Assembly (NCBI GenBank): GCA_003452965.1
Contig: DMMW01000042.1
Location: 1 to 14,539 of the forward strand
DNA length: 14,539 nt
Reading direction: 5' to 3'
Source of the DNA: Elusimicrobiota bacterium
Lineage (GTDB): Bacteria > Elusimicrobiota > UBA8919
The first letter of the stretch is position 1, and each line of letters begins with the position of its first letter. A program made the translations under genes and the position numbers. The notes under the pieces were generated by a model that did no database searches, was not told the origin of the DNA, and worked only from the letters and a program-made list of their open reading frames with translations. Of this stretch, positions 1 through 7,389 are shown piece by piece.

Positions 1-17
1 TACATATTATTTTCATT

Positions 18-1160
18 TTATTTTCCGAATATCCTTTTTATAACTCCTTCATCTATACTTTCACCTGAAATATGTCCAAATTCTTTTAAAAGCTCTTTTT
101 GACGTGATGATAAAGTTTTTGGCGGATTAATGTGCACTTTCACATATTCATCGCCAACTCTGGAAGAGTTAACCGACGGCATTCCTTTACCTTTTAGCCT
201 AAATATCCTATTTGACTCCGTCCCTGCAGGTATTTTCATAGATACATTGCCTTCTAAAGTAGGTACACTTATTTCACCGCCAAGCGCTGCACTTGCATAA
301 CCTATCGGAACCTCAATATAAATATCATCTTTCTCCCTGCGGAATATTTTATGATTCAGAACTCTTATTATGATATATAAATCGCCTGCTGGTCCGCCTT
401 TTTCACCCGCTTCACCTTGGCTTTTTGCTCTTATGGTATTCCCCGTGTCAACTCCCGAAGGAATTTTTATGGTAATATTGGACTGTTTTTTTACTTTCCC
501 CCTGCCAGAGCATTCTGAACATGGTGTTCCTACTATTTCGCCGCTACCACCACATTTCTGGCATGTTTGTTGAAGCGAAAAAAAACCTCTTGCATATCTT
601 ACAACACCGTGACCTTTGCATGTGGGACAGGTCTTCTTCGTAGTGCCTGGTTTTGCACCGCTTCCTTTACATACTAAACAAGTCTGGGTATGGTAGATTT
701 CTATTGTCTTTTCACACCCTCTATAAGCTTCTTCAAGAGTGATAGTTATATGATACTCTAAATCTGCACCCCTTGCAGGTCCAGTTCTTTGGCTTCTACC
801 GGTACTAAATCCACCACCAAAAATATTAAAAATATCGCCAAAAACATCTTCGAAACCACCTCGCTGAAAAATATCTTCGAATCCGGAAAAATCGGCATTT
901 CTAAAGATATCTTCTGATGTATATCTATTATCTATGCCCGCATGCCCATATTGGTCATATAATCTTCTTTTATCTTTATCGGACAAAACGGCATAGGCTT
1001 CGGATATTTCTTTAAATCTTTCTTCAGCTTCCTTTTTTTTATCCGCAGTAACCCTATCAGGATGAAATTGCATTGCAAGATTTCGATATGCCTTCTTAAT
1101 TTCATCCTCAGATGCACTTTTTGAAACATTTAAAATTTCGTAATAATCACGCTTTGTCAT
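18..1160 (-). CDS. dnaJ: Chaperone DnaJ (type I Hsp40)
   Basis: Co-chaperone that delivers unfolded clients to DnaK and stimulates its ATPase in the cytoplasm. The 380-residue protein has the full type I layout. The J domain spans about residues 5-70 with the HPD motif at 33-35. A Gly/Phe-rich linker follows (about 75-120, with repeated FEDIF/FEDVF blocks). The zinc-binding domain has four CxxCxGxG motifs at C161-C164, C178-C181, C200-C203 and C214-C217, and the C-terminal substrate-binding domains come after. Length is typical for the family. Start is the ATG at 1158-1160, directly before the DYYEIL J-domain opening; no clear Shine-Dalgarno sequence precedes it. It follows dnaK after a 123-bp repeat-bearing gap, so it is either co-transcribed or driven from that gap. 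The stop lies 17 bases from the window edge, so no terminator can be judged. Identification is secure. Confidence 0.97.
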   Translation of the reverse strand: MTKRDYYEILNVSKSASEDEIKKAYRNLAMQFHPDRVTADKKKEAEERFKEISEAYAVLSDKDKRRLYDQYGHAGIDNRYTSEDIFRNADFSGFEDIFQRGGFEDVFGDIFNIFGGGFSTGRSQRTGPARGADLEYHITITLEEAYRGCEKTIEIYHTQTCLVCKGSGAKPGTTKKTCPTCKGHGVVRYARGFFSLQQTCQKCGGSGEIVGTPCSECSGRGKVKKQSNITIKIPSGVDTGNTIRAKSQGEAGEKGGPAGDLYIIIRVLNHKIFRREKDDIYIEVPIGYASAALGGEISVPTLEGNVSMKIPAGTESNRIFRLKGKGMPSVNSSRVGDEYVKVHINPPKTLSSRQKELLKEFGHISGESIDEGVIKRIFGK

Positions 1161-1189
1161 ATTAGAACCAGTTATATTGTTTTGAGTCG

Positions 1190-1268
1190 GAACGATAGTG
1201 GGATGGTGCGATTGAGTAATGATAGAAAATCTTTTACCTATCCTAACCCGCTATCGCACAATCGCACT
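1190..1268. repeat. Degenerate octamer repeat with inverted arms, dnaK-dnaJ gap
   Basis: The dnaK-dnaJ gap holds degenerate 8-base words of the type GATNGTGS. On the plus strand, gatagtgg, gatggtgc and gattgagt run in a row from about 1194. From about 1268 leftward the minus strand reads similar words (gattgtgc, gatagcgg, gttaggat). The two halves face each other: GTGCGATTG at 1206-1214 is the exact inverse of CAATCGCAC at 1259-1267, so the transcript could fold into a large imperfect hairpin between dnaK and dnaJ. The same kind of octamer recurs upstream of pheT (about 14464-14512). Function is unknown. It could be an intergenic repeat family or an mRNA processing or stability element. Confidence 0.6.
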
Positions 1269-1283
1269 AACAAACAATTATTT

Positions 1284-3182
1284 CTATTTGTTTTCTTCCT
1301 TATAATCTGCATCTATAACATCATCCCTTTTTTTGGGTTCTTCTTTGGTGGCAGATTGACTTGCATCTGTAGATTGACTTGCACTTGCATCTGCAGGGGG
1401 TTCTTGTCCGCCGACGTTTTCAGTTTTTTTCTTGTTTGCCTCTTTATAAATTTCTTCGGCAAGTTTATGCGATGCATTTAATACTTCTTCTTTCGCTTTT
1501 TTTATTTTTTCAAGATCATTTGATTTAAGCGTTTCTTTTGCATCTGATATCGCTCTTTCAATTTTTAGCCGCTCGTCCGCAGAAATTTTATCACCATGTT
1601 CTTTTAGCGATTTTTCGGCAGAGTATACAACAGCATCTGCTTCGTTCTTGATTTCTATTTCTTCTTTTCTCTTTTTATCTTCATCCGCAAATCTCTCGGC
1701 ATCCTTTACCATTTTTTCAACTTCATCTTTATTCAATTTTGTTGGTGCCGTTATTTTTATTGACTGTTCTTTTCCTGTGCCAAGATCTTTAGCAGCTACA
1801 TGCAGTATGCCATTTGCATCTATATCAAATGTAACTTCAATCTGAGGCATACCTCTTGGAGCAGGAGGTATTCCCATTAAATCAAACTTGCCTAATTCAA
1901 CATTATCTTTTGCCATTTGCCGTTCACCCTGTAATACATTTATTGTGACTGCAGGTTGATTGTCCGCTGCAGTTGAAAATACCTGTGATTTCCTGGTAGG
2001 TATAGTTGTATTCCTATCAATTAATTTTGTCATTACACCGCCAAGCGTCTCAACACCCAATGAGAGCGGCGTAACATCCAGCAAAAGTATGTCTTTTACT
2101 TCACCCGTTAAAACACCGGCTTGGATTGCAGCACCAATCGCTACACATTCCATAGGATCTATTCCTCTTTCAAGCTTTTTGCCTGCTAACTCCTCCACAA
2201 ATTTTTGAACAGCAGGCATTCTTGTGGGACCTCCTACAAGAATAATTTTGCCGATATCATTTGAGGTTAACTTAGCATCGGATAGCGCCAATTCAACGGA
2301 ATGTCTGCATTTTTCTATTATCGGACTTACTATCGCTTCAAGTTTTGAACGTGAAATTTTCATTGTTAAATGTTTCGGACCGCTTGCATCTGCCGTAATA
2401 AAAGGTAAATTTATATCGGTTTCTAATACATTTGAAAGTTCTATTTTCGCTTTTTCAGCAGCTTCTTTCAATCGCTGCATAGCCATTTTATCATTTCTTA
2501 AATCTATGCCGGATTCTTTCTTAAATTCTGAAGCAATGTAGTCAATCAGTGAATTATCCATATCAGTCCCACCAAGTTGAGTATCACCGCTGGTTGATTT
2601 TACTTCGAATACGCCCCCACCAAAGTCCATAATTGTAACATCCAATGTCCCACCACCAAAATCAAATACAAGTATTTTTTCTTCTTTGCCTTTTTTATCC
2701 AAACCGTAAGCTAAGCAGGCGGCAGTCGGTTCATTAACAATCCTTTCAACTTTTAATCCCGCTATTTCACCCGCATCTTTTGTGGCTTGTCTTTGATTAT
2801 CATTAAAATATGCCGGTACTGTTATCACCGCCCTGTCAACTGTAGCACCAAGGAAAGCTTCTGCATCACGTTTTATTTTTTGTAAAATAAAAGCTGAAAT
2901 TTGTTGTGGGGTGTATTCTTTTCCATATATTTTATATTTATAATCAGTTCCCATTTTTCTTTTAGCTGCAATAATAGTACCTTCTGGATTAGCGACAGAT
3001 TGACGCCTTGCGGGCTCTCCGACTATTAGCTGTTCATCTTTAGTTAATGCAACATATGAAGGAAATGCTTTACCCCCTAATGTTATTCCTTCAGCAGAAG
3101 GAATGATAGTTGCCTTACCACCTTCCATGATTGCAGCTGCTGAATTAGATGTCCCTAAATCAATCCCGATTATTTTGCCCAT
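1284..3182 (-). CDS. dnaK: Chaperone DnaK (Hsp70)
   Basis: ATP-driven Hsp70 chaperone acting with DnaJ and GrpE. It has 632 residues, a normal length. The nucleotide-binding domain covers about 1-360: phosphate loop DLGTSNS near residues 8-14, EPTAACLAYG at 151-160, FDFGGGTLDVT at 173-183 and VGGPTRMPAVQ at 316-326. The hydrophobic linker DILLLDV is at 364-370. The substrate-binding beta domain and helical lid follow. A low-complexity Ala/Ser/Gln/Lys tail ends in the usual acidic DDVIDADYKE block. The motif DLGTSNS replaces the common DLGTTNS and is followed by SAAA, a form I associate with deep-branching bacterial and archaeal DnaKs (from memory). The ATG at 3180-3182 is preceded by a strong AGGGGGA ribosome binding site. 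The gene is separated from grpE by 126 bp that hold a candidate promoter and two competing hairpins. Confidence 0.98.
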   Translation of the reverse strand: MGKIIGIDLGTSNSAAAIMEGGKATIIPSAEGITLGGKAFPSYVALTKDEQLIVGEPARRQSVANPEGTIIAAKRKMGTDYKYKIYGKEYTPQQISAFILQKIKRDAEAFLGATVDRAVITVPAYFNDNQRQATKDAGEIAGLKVERIVNEPTAACLAYGLDKKGKEEKILVFDFGGGTLDVTIMDFGGGVFEVKSTSGDTQLGGTDMDNSLIDYIASEFKKESGIDLRNDKMAMQRLKEAAEKAKIELSNVLETDINLPFITADASGPKHLTMKISRSKLEAIVSPIIEKCRHSVELALSDAKLTSNDIGKIILVGGPTRMPAVQKFVEELAGKKLERGIDPMECVAIGAAIQAGVLTGEVKDILLLDVTPLSLGVETLGGVMTKLIDRNTTIPTRKSQVFSTAADNQPAVTINVLQGERQMAKDNVELGKFDLMGIPPAPRGMPQIEVTFDIDANGILHVAAKDLGTGKEQSIKITAPTKLNKDEVEKMVKDAERFADEDKKRKEEIEIKNEADAVVYSAEKSLKEHGDKISADERLKIERAISDAKETLKSNDLEKIKKAKEEVLNASHKLAEEIYKEANKKKTENVGGQEPPADASASQSTDASQSATKEEPKKRDDVIDADYKEENK

Positions 3183-3183
3183 A

Positions 3184-3213
3184 ATATCCCCCTGATATAA
3201 TGTCCATTATATC
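3184..3213 (-). promoter_or_regulatory. Two mutually exclusive hairpins at the dnaK ribosome binding site
   Basis: Two short perfect inverted repeats overlap just before dnaK. The upstream one pairs 3194-3201 with 3206-3213 (8 bp, GATATAAT/ATTATATC, 4-base loop). The downstream one pairs 3184-3188 with 3194-3198 (ATATC/GATAT) and places the AGGGG core of the ribosome binding site in its 5-base loop. Both need bases 3194-3198, so only one can form at a time. The weak A-U stems next to a heat-shock start codon make temperature-sensitive translation an attractive but unproven idea. Alternatively the 8-bp palindrome, which contains a TATAAT hexamer, is a repressor operator. It does not resemble the CIRCE consensus. 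Confidence 0.45.
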
Positions 3214-3215
3214 TG

Positions 3216-3247
3216 ATTACACAGATTTTTAACACAATTACACAGAT
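3216..3247. repeat. 11-bp direct repeat with 21-bp period upstream of dnaK
   Basis: ATTACACAGAT occurs at 3216-3226 and again at 3237-3247, a spacing of two helical turns. That spacing would suit a protein binding the same DNA face twice. However, phrases of this 'ACACAGATTACACAGAT' type also recur in intergenic DNA of many environmental bacteria (from memory), so this may be a fragment of a dispersed repeat and not an operator. Confidence 0.5.
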
Positions 3248-3274
3248 AAAAACATTATTCTTTTAACTTGACAA
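3246..3274 (-). promoter_or_regulatory. Candidate sigma-70-type promoter for dnaK
   Basis: Reading toward dnaK, a TTGTCA -35 (3269-3274) is followed after 17 bases by TTTTAT (3246-3251). This would start transcription near 3239 and give a leader of roughly 57 nt that contains both hairpins at the ribosome binding site. A second possible -10, a perfect TATAAT at 3206-3211, has only a weak -35 and would give a leader of under 20 nt. Two copies of the 11-mer ATTACACAGAT (3216-3226 and 3237-3247), exactly 21 bp apart, lie in the same stretch. Assigned by consensus only. Confidence 0.45.
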
Positions 3275-3308
3275 CTTTTGTTACCAAATTTTAATTAATA
3301 GTCTAACT

Positions 3309-3854
3309 TTAATTTGTTTCTGTTTCTTCTTTTTTTGCTTTTTTTGAAATTTTAATCATGGCAGGTTTTATTATTTTGTTACCTATTTTATAACCTGACT
3401 TAACCTCTTCTATTATCATATCATCTTCAATATCGTCTTTCTCAACAACACCAACAACGTCATGAAGCAAAGGATTAAATTTCTCTCCAATAGTCGCTAT
3501 TTTATCAACTTTATGAGAATTGAGCATTTCATGTAATTTCTTTTCTATAAGATGCAATCCTTCCTGCACGGATTCGTGATTTTTAGCTACCTCAATCATT
3601 TTTTTAGCTATTTTTACTGTTTCATAAACATCAATTAATTCAATGATTAAAGAGCTTTTACCCTCTTCGTATATTTCTTTCTTTTGTTTTTCTATCCTTT
3701 TTCTATAATTTTCAAAATCTGCTTTCAATGTTAATAATTGTTCGTAATACGACTTAACAAGTTTCTTTTGTTCGTCAACTGATTGTTTCAATATTTCCAA
3801 CTCGGATATTTTTTCTTCCCTGCAAAGCTCTTCGTTGTTTATGTTTTCCGCCAT
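3309..3854 (-). CDS. grpE: Nucleotide exchange factor GrpE
   Basis: Homodimeric exchange factor that releases ADP from DnaK. It has 181 residues. A long charged N-terminal helix (about 8-65) contains the family signature ADFENYRKR at 45-53. A helical bundle follows, then the C-terminal beta-wing, recognisable from KFNPLLHDVVGVVE (125-138) and the closing segment SGYKIGNKIIKPAMIKIS. The ATG at 3852-3854 comes one base after the hrcA stop (TAA, 3856-3858), with an AAAGGA ribosome binding site inside the end of hrcA, so the two are translated from one message. The Lys/Glu-rich tail is short. Identification is secure. Transcription can continue into dnaK across a 126-bp gap, since no clear terminator is present there. 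Confidence 0.96.
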   Translation of the reverse strand: MAENINNEELCREEKISELEILKQSVDEQKKLVKSYYEQLLTLKADFENYRKRIEKQKKEIYEEGKSSLIIELIDVYETVKIAKKMIEVAKNHESVQEGLHLIEKKLHEMLNSHKVDKIATIGEKFNPLLHDVVGVVEKDDIEDDMIIEEVKSGYKIGNKIIKPAMIKISKKAKKEETETN

Positions 3855-3855
3855 T

Positions 3856-4647
3856 TTATATATCCTTTGACTTAGAATCGGTTATTTTAAGAGAGTTTGT
3901 TTTTAATATTTCTTCAATTTCTTTTAAATAATTATCCACTTTAGATGCATTTTCTATGTCTGTAGATTCATAAATATTATCCGGTTCACATATATTTTCA
4001 AAATAACGTTTGATAAATGCTTTTTTCTCATTTGAACAATCCATATTTTCATCTAATTTAGTAATCATTTTATTTTTTATATCGGACATATTAACTCCGA
4101 TTAACAATTTATTTAATATTTCGTTTATTTCTTCTAAGAATTCCTTGCTAATACTCTCCGAAATCTCGATATTAAAATCTTTAATAAAACCGTGGGACGA
4201 TAAGATAATGACGGATATCATCTTTTTGCTTATTAAATTTAAAATTATTTCTTTGAATGATACTTTTTCAGGTTTTGGCAGAATATTATAATCCGAATTT
4301 TTTAGTATATAAAAAAATATTTTTGATAATTTTATCAATGTATCATTATTTTTTTTAATTAAAGAAAGGTATTTTTTCTTTAAAGCATCTTTATCATTTA
4401 CAATATATTTTTGTAACTCAAAAATCTCATCTATATAAAACCGCCATGCCTTGTCCGTCGGCACCCTTCCCGATGAAATATGTAAATTTTCCAAGTATCC
4501 GCTCTCTTCCAATTTTGACATCCAATTTCTGATAGAACTCGAAGCATAGCCGCACTTTGATGATAACTGTTTAGAACTAACCGGTTGAGATGTTTTTATA
4601 TATTCAAATAAAATCATTTGTAACGCTTTTTTGCACTTATTGTCCAT
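3856..4647 (-). CDS. hrcA: Heat-shock repressor HrcA, C-terminally short form
   Basis: HrcA classically represses dnaK and groE operons by binding the CIRCE operator. The N-terminal winged helix is clear: SSKQLSSKCGYASSSIRNWMSKLEESGYL at about 24-52, then the family hallmark HISSGRVPTDKAWRFYID (56-73). The middle matches the GAF-like domain (EIILNLISKKMISVIILSSHG, about 133-153). At 263 residues it is well below the usual roughly 340. The protein stops where the last block of the family, with its conserved GPxRMxY region, would begin. This does not look like a recent frameshift, because grpE starts one base after the stop. The ATG at 4645-4647 overlaps the end of the preceding membrane-protein gene by 11 bp, leaving no room for a CIRCE site directly in front. 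I saw no CIRCE-like sequence anywhere in the window. DNA binding is probably retained; dimerisation or chaperone feedback may differ. Confidence 0.88.
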   Translation of the reverse strand: MDNKCKKALQMILFEYIKTSQPVSSKQLSSKCGYASSSIRNWMSKLEESGYLENLHISSGRVPTDKAWRFYIDEIFELQKYIVNDKDALKKKYLSLIKKNNDTLIKLSKIFFYILKNSDYNILPKPEKVSFKEIILNLISKKMISVIILSSHGFIKDFNIEISESISKEFLEEINEILNKLLIGVNMSDIKNKMITKLDENMDCSNEKKAFIKRYFENICEPDNIYESTDIENASKVDNYLKEIEEILKTNSLKITDSKSKDI

Positions 4648-6598
4648 ATTTTTGCAGTACTTCTTTCAAATTATTATCCTGAGGATCCATAATTGATGCT
4701 TTCCCCCATACTTTTAAAGCGTTCTTTTTGTCATTCAAGAAAATATAACAATTACCCATTATTTTATAATCATATGCTGTCATATTTTGTTCGGGAATGT
4801 TAAGATAATTATTCAAACATTCATCGTATCTTTTTGCATTATATTTGTCCATAGCTATCTTTCTCTGATATACAATAGAACCCTTCTTCGGATACATCTG
4901 CATTATTTTCATGCCGTCATAATATGTTCCAAGTACTTTAAATTCATAAGGATTGAATATCTCCTTTATTTCTGACATTTTTACATTCCAGGTTTTTAAA
5001 CCATCTGCGACATAATCTGAAAATATTTCCGATAAAACATATGTATTTATGCCTTGGTTCATCAGCATTTCCAATTGATATTTTAGATATTGTAAACCTT
5101 TTTCTTTAGGATTGTAAATAAATATTAAATCAAATGAAATCCTGCCGACATTTGCAAAAGACGGTATATAAACTTTCTGAGGATTTGAATGACCCATACC
5201 CGAAATTATTACTACTCCGCCAGTTTTAACATGTTTTTTGATGAATAACGTTCTTGAATAAATTACATTATTTTCCACTCTGGATATCGGATATATGGAA
5301 TCAAAAAAATTTATTAAAGGAATTATAATTATTGAACACAATAATACGCCTATTACAGATTTTTTTAGCAATAAGTTTACTTGTTCATCTTTCAGAAATT
5401 CATATAATGAACATGCAATTAAACAATAAATAGGCATTAAATGCTGATACCAGTAATCAGGATTACCCGGATTGAACCAGCTTACGAAAAGCATGTAAGA
5501 AAGCCACCATGAAACTGCCAATAAAAATAAGGACTTGTATTTCTGATAAATCTTTTCTTTAAAAAATAGAAATATAGCAATAAATATAAAAAGTATCTTT
5601 GATATGCTCGTCCATATTAGACCGCTATCCGAAGGATATCCATAACTGTAATAATTACCTTTATTAAACCAAACAGCTCCAATTATTGTTTTGAAATCAG
5701 TTATTAGATGCTTTAATTTAAGATTCCAGTAGTCATTTACATATTTATCATCGTCAGGAGTATAGTCACCTGCGTTACCTCTCAGCCATGTAAAAGAATT
5801 TTTAATTGTTGTTTTGTTTATTGCAATTTCACCTGTGTTCCTGTCAACCAATGTCTTCTCCTGATAAGCAAGTACATGTAAATATGGAATTGCGATAATT
5901 ATTCCTGAGATTAATATAAAAGTAACGCTGTCTTTTATCCTATTCTTATTAGAGATGCAAATTCCAGTTATAACCATAGGCATAAAAAATACATTACCCT
6001 GATGCGCAAGTACGGAAAGAGCAGTCGTAACCGACAGTATTATAAGTTTTAATCTTGATTTCTGCCTCATATATGACCATGTTAAAATAAACGAAATTAA
6101 AAGCCAGAATATGGAAGGTGGATATACCTGGGCATCAATAGCTCTATACCAATATGCATATGAAAATGCGAGAAGATAAGAAAAGACAACAGTTATCCAA
6201 ATCTTACTGATTAATTTTCTCAAAAACAAAAAGAATATGCCTACAGTAAACGCTCCAAATATTGAATTCATTATTTGTAAAGCGGAATAACCATCTTTAT
6301 TTATGCCAACCTGTTTTAATAACCACCAGAATGCATGCCCATAATAATTAAAACTCAGATGATTTGCCCAACCCAGACGTGTTTGCCATCCTGATTCTTT
6401 TGCTTCTACAATAGAAGCATACATTAAACCGTCAAAAAAGAATTGCTTGCACGGTAAAAGAAGATATACAAGCAATAAAGAAAAAACTATTGCGGAAGCA
6501 ATAATAAAGTCATTTTTAGCATATATAAAATCCTGCCACATATTTTCTTTTTGAATTATAATATTTTTATTTTTAAGTTTTTTATTTTGCTTTTTCAT
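4637..6598 (-). CDS. Polytopic GT-C-like membrane glycosyltransferase with C-terminal TPR
   Basis: A 653-residue integral membrane protein. About ten to eleven hydrophobic segments are visible, near residues 31-49, 106-128, 132-150, 159-176, 184-200, 202-216, 224-244, 331-347, 355-374, 386-402 and 413-430. An Asp in the first outward loop (FFFDG, D56) is where GT-C enzymes of the PMT/GT39 type usually carry their catalytic acid. A soluble region (about 450-570) and a TPR-like helical tail (about 580-650, ending NALKVWGKASIMDP) follow. GT-C enzymes transfer sugars from polyprenyl-phosphate donors on the outer face of the membrane; the substrate here is unknown. The start overlaps the ymdB stop by ATGA and the end overlaps hrcA by 11 bp, so it is translationally linked to both. 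It could instead be a non-enzymatic DUF2723-like protein. Family assignment is moderate; membrane topology is well supported. Confidence 0.65.
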   Translation of the reverse strand: MKKQNKKLKNKNIIIQKENMWQDFIYAKNDFIIASAIVFSLLLVYLLLPCKQFFFDGLMYASIVEAKESGWQTRLGWANHLSFNYYGHAFWWLLKQVGINKDGYSALQIMNSIFGAFTVGIFFLFLRKLISKIWITVVFSYLLAFSYAYWYRAIDAQVYPPSIFWLLISFILTWSYMRQKSRLKLIILSVTTALSVLAHQGNVFFMPMVITGICISNKNRIKDSVTFILISGIIIAIPYLHVLAYQEKTLVDRNTGEIAINKTTIKNSFTWLRGNAGDYTPDDDKYVNDYWNLKLKHLITDFKTIIGAVWFNKGNYYSYGYPSDSGLIWTSISKILFIFIAIFLFFKEKIYQKYKSLFLLAVSWWLSYMLFVSWFNPGNPDYWYQHLMPIYCLIACSLYEFLKDEQVNLLLKKSVIGVLLCSIIIIPLINFFDSIYPISRVENNVIYSRTLFIKKHVKTGGVVIISGMGHSNPQKVYIPSFANVGRISFDLIFIYNPKEKGLQYLKYQLEMLMNQGINTYVLSEIFSDYVADGLKTWNVKMSEIKEIFNPYEFKVLGTYYDGMKIMQMYPKKGSIVYQRKIAMDKYNAKRYDECLNNYLNIPEQNMTAYDYKIMGNCYIFLNDKKNALKVWGKASIMDPQDNNLKEVLQKYGQ

Positions 6599-7359
6599 TC
6601 ATTCACTCTGTCTATTTTAACGCATTTTCCGGATGTATCGTCTATTTGTAAAACAACACTGTTAAATTCTATATTATCTCTCGCTACTTGGAATTTTGCC
6701 GGCATACCTGTTAAGAATCTTTTTATTACATCGGATTTATCAACTCCTATGATTGAATCTTTTGAGCCAACCATACCTACATCCGTAATATATCCGGTCC
6801 CTCCTCGCAGTATCTTATTGTCGGCTGTTTGGACATGCGTATGTGTTCCGATCACCGCAGAAACACGACCGTCCAAATAGTATCCCATCGCCTCTTTTTC
6901 TGCAGTTAATTCTGCGTGAAAATCAACTATAATAAAAGAAATCTTCTGATTTGACTTTGATAGATTATCTAAAATCCTATCCGCAGTCCTAAAAGGACAA
7001 TCCACCAACGGCATATTGAATCTACCTACGAGATTTATAACTGCAATATTATTCATAATGCAATACCCTTTTCCTGGTACGCCTTCCGGATAATTTGCAG
7101 GCCTGATTATGTATGGATAATCAATAACATCCACAAATTCTTTTCTATCAAAAGAATGATTACCTAATGTGATTACGTCAACTGTAGAAGATAATATCTC
7201 ATCTGCGGCCTTTTTTGATATTCCTATACCGCCAGCGGAATTTTCACCGTTAGCAATTGTAAAATTTATAGAATATTTTTTCTTAAAAGCCGGTAATAAG
7301 TTTGATATTTTTTCTCTACCTGGTCCACCGATAATATCACCGATAAATAATATGTTCAT
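6595..7359 (-). CDS. ymdB: YmdB-family metallophosphoesterase (2',3'-cyclic nucleotide phosphodiesterase)
   Basis: Calcineurin-like phosphoesterase of the YmdB/TIGR00282 family. The Bacillus subtilis member hydrolyses 2',3'-cyclic AMP and affects biofilm and motility decisions. The 254 residues carry the complete metal-binding set: D8 in FIGDIIGGPGR, E39 and N40 in ANGENSAGG, N67 and H68 in TLGNHSFD, H148 in VDFHAE, and H173 and H175 in GTHTHVQTAD. Length is normal. Its position directly after rny matches the rny-ymdB order conserved in many bacteria; 2',3'-cyclic nucleotides arise during RNA breakdown, so the pairing makes functional sense. The ATG at 7357-7359 has no visible ribosome binding site, and a perfect 9-bp inverted repeat fills the 29-bp gap before it. 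The stop overlaps the next start (ATGA). Confidence 0.93.
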   Translation of the reverse strand: MNILFIGDIIGGPGREKISNLLPAFKKKYSINFTIANGENSAGGIGISKKAADEILSSTVDVITLGNHSFDRKEFVDVIDYPYIIRPANYPEGVPGKGYCIMNNIAVINLVGRFNMPLVDCPFRTADRILDNLSKSNQKISFIIVDFHAELTAEKEAMGYYLDGRVSAVIGTHTHVQTADNKILRGGTGYITDVGMVGSKDSIIGVDKSDVIKRFLTGMPAKFQVARDNIEFNSVVLQIDDTSGKCVKIDRVNE

Positions 7360-7362
7360 ATG

Positions 7363-7389
7363 AAATTTGTTAGATATCGCAACAAATTT
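7363..7389 (-). promoter_or_regulatory. Hairpin filling the rny-ymdB junction
   Basis: AAATTTGTT at 7363-7371 and AACAAATTT at 7381-7389 form a perfect 9-bp inverted repeat with a 9-base spacer. It covers almost all of the gap between the rny stop and the ymdB ATG. It is not followed by a U-run in the transcript, so it is not an intrinsic terminator. It occupies the place where a ymdB ribosome binding site should be, which suggests control of ymdB translation or an RNA processing site. Confidence 0.5.

Noticed and set aside
1182..1481. Plus-strand open frame of 99 codons
   Set aside because: It lies mostly antisense to the low-complexity 3' end of dnaK and its intergenic start has no supporting signals.
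3183..3308. CIRCE operator upstream of dnaK
   Set aside because: No TTAGCACTC/GAGTGCTAA-like arms are present; the only palindrome is the A/T-rich GATATAAT/ATTATATC.
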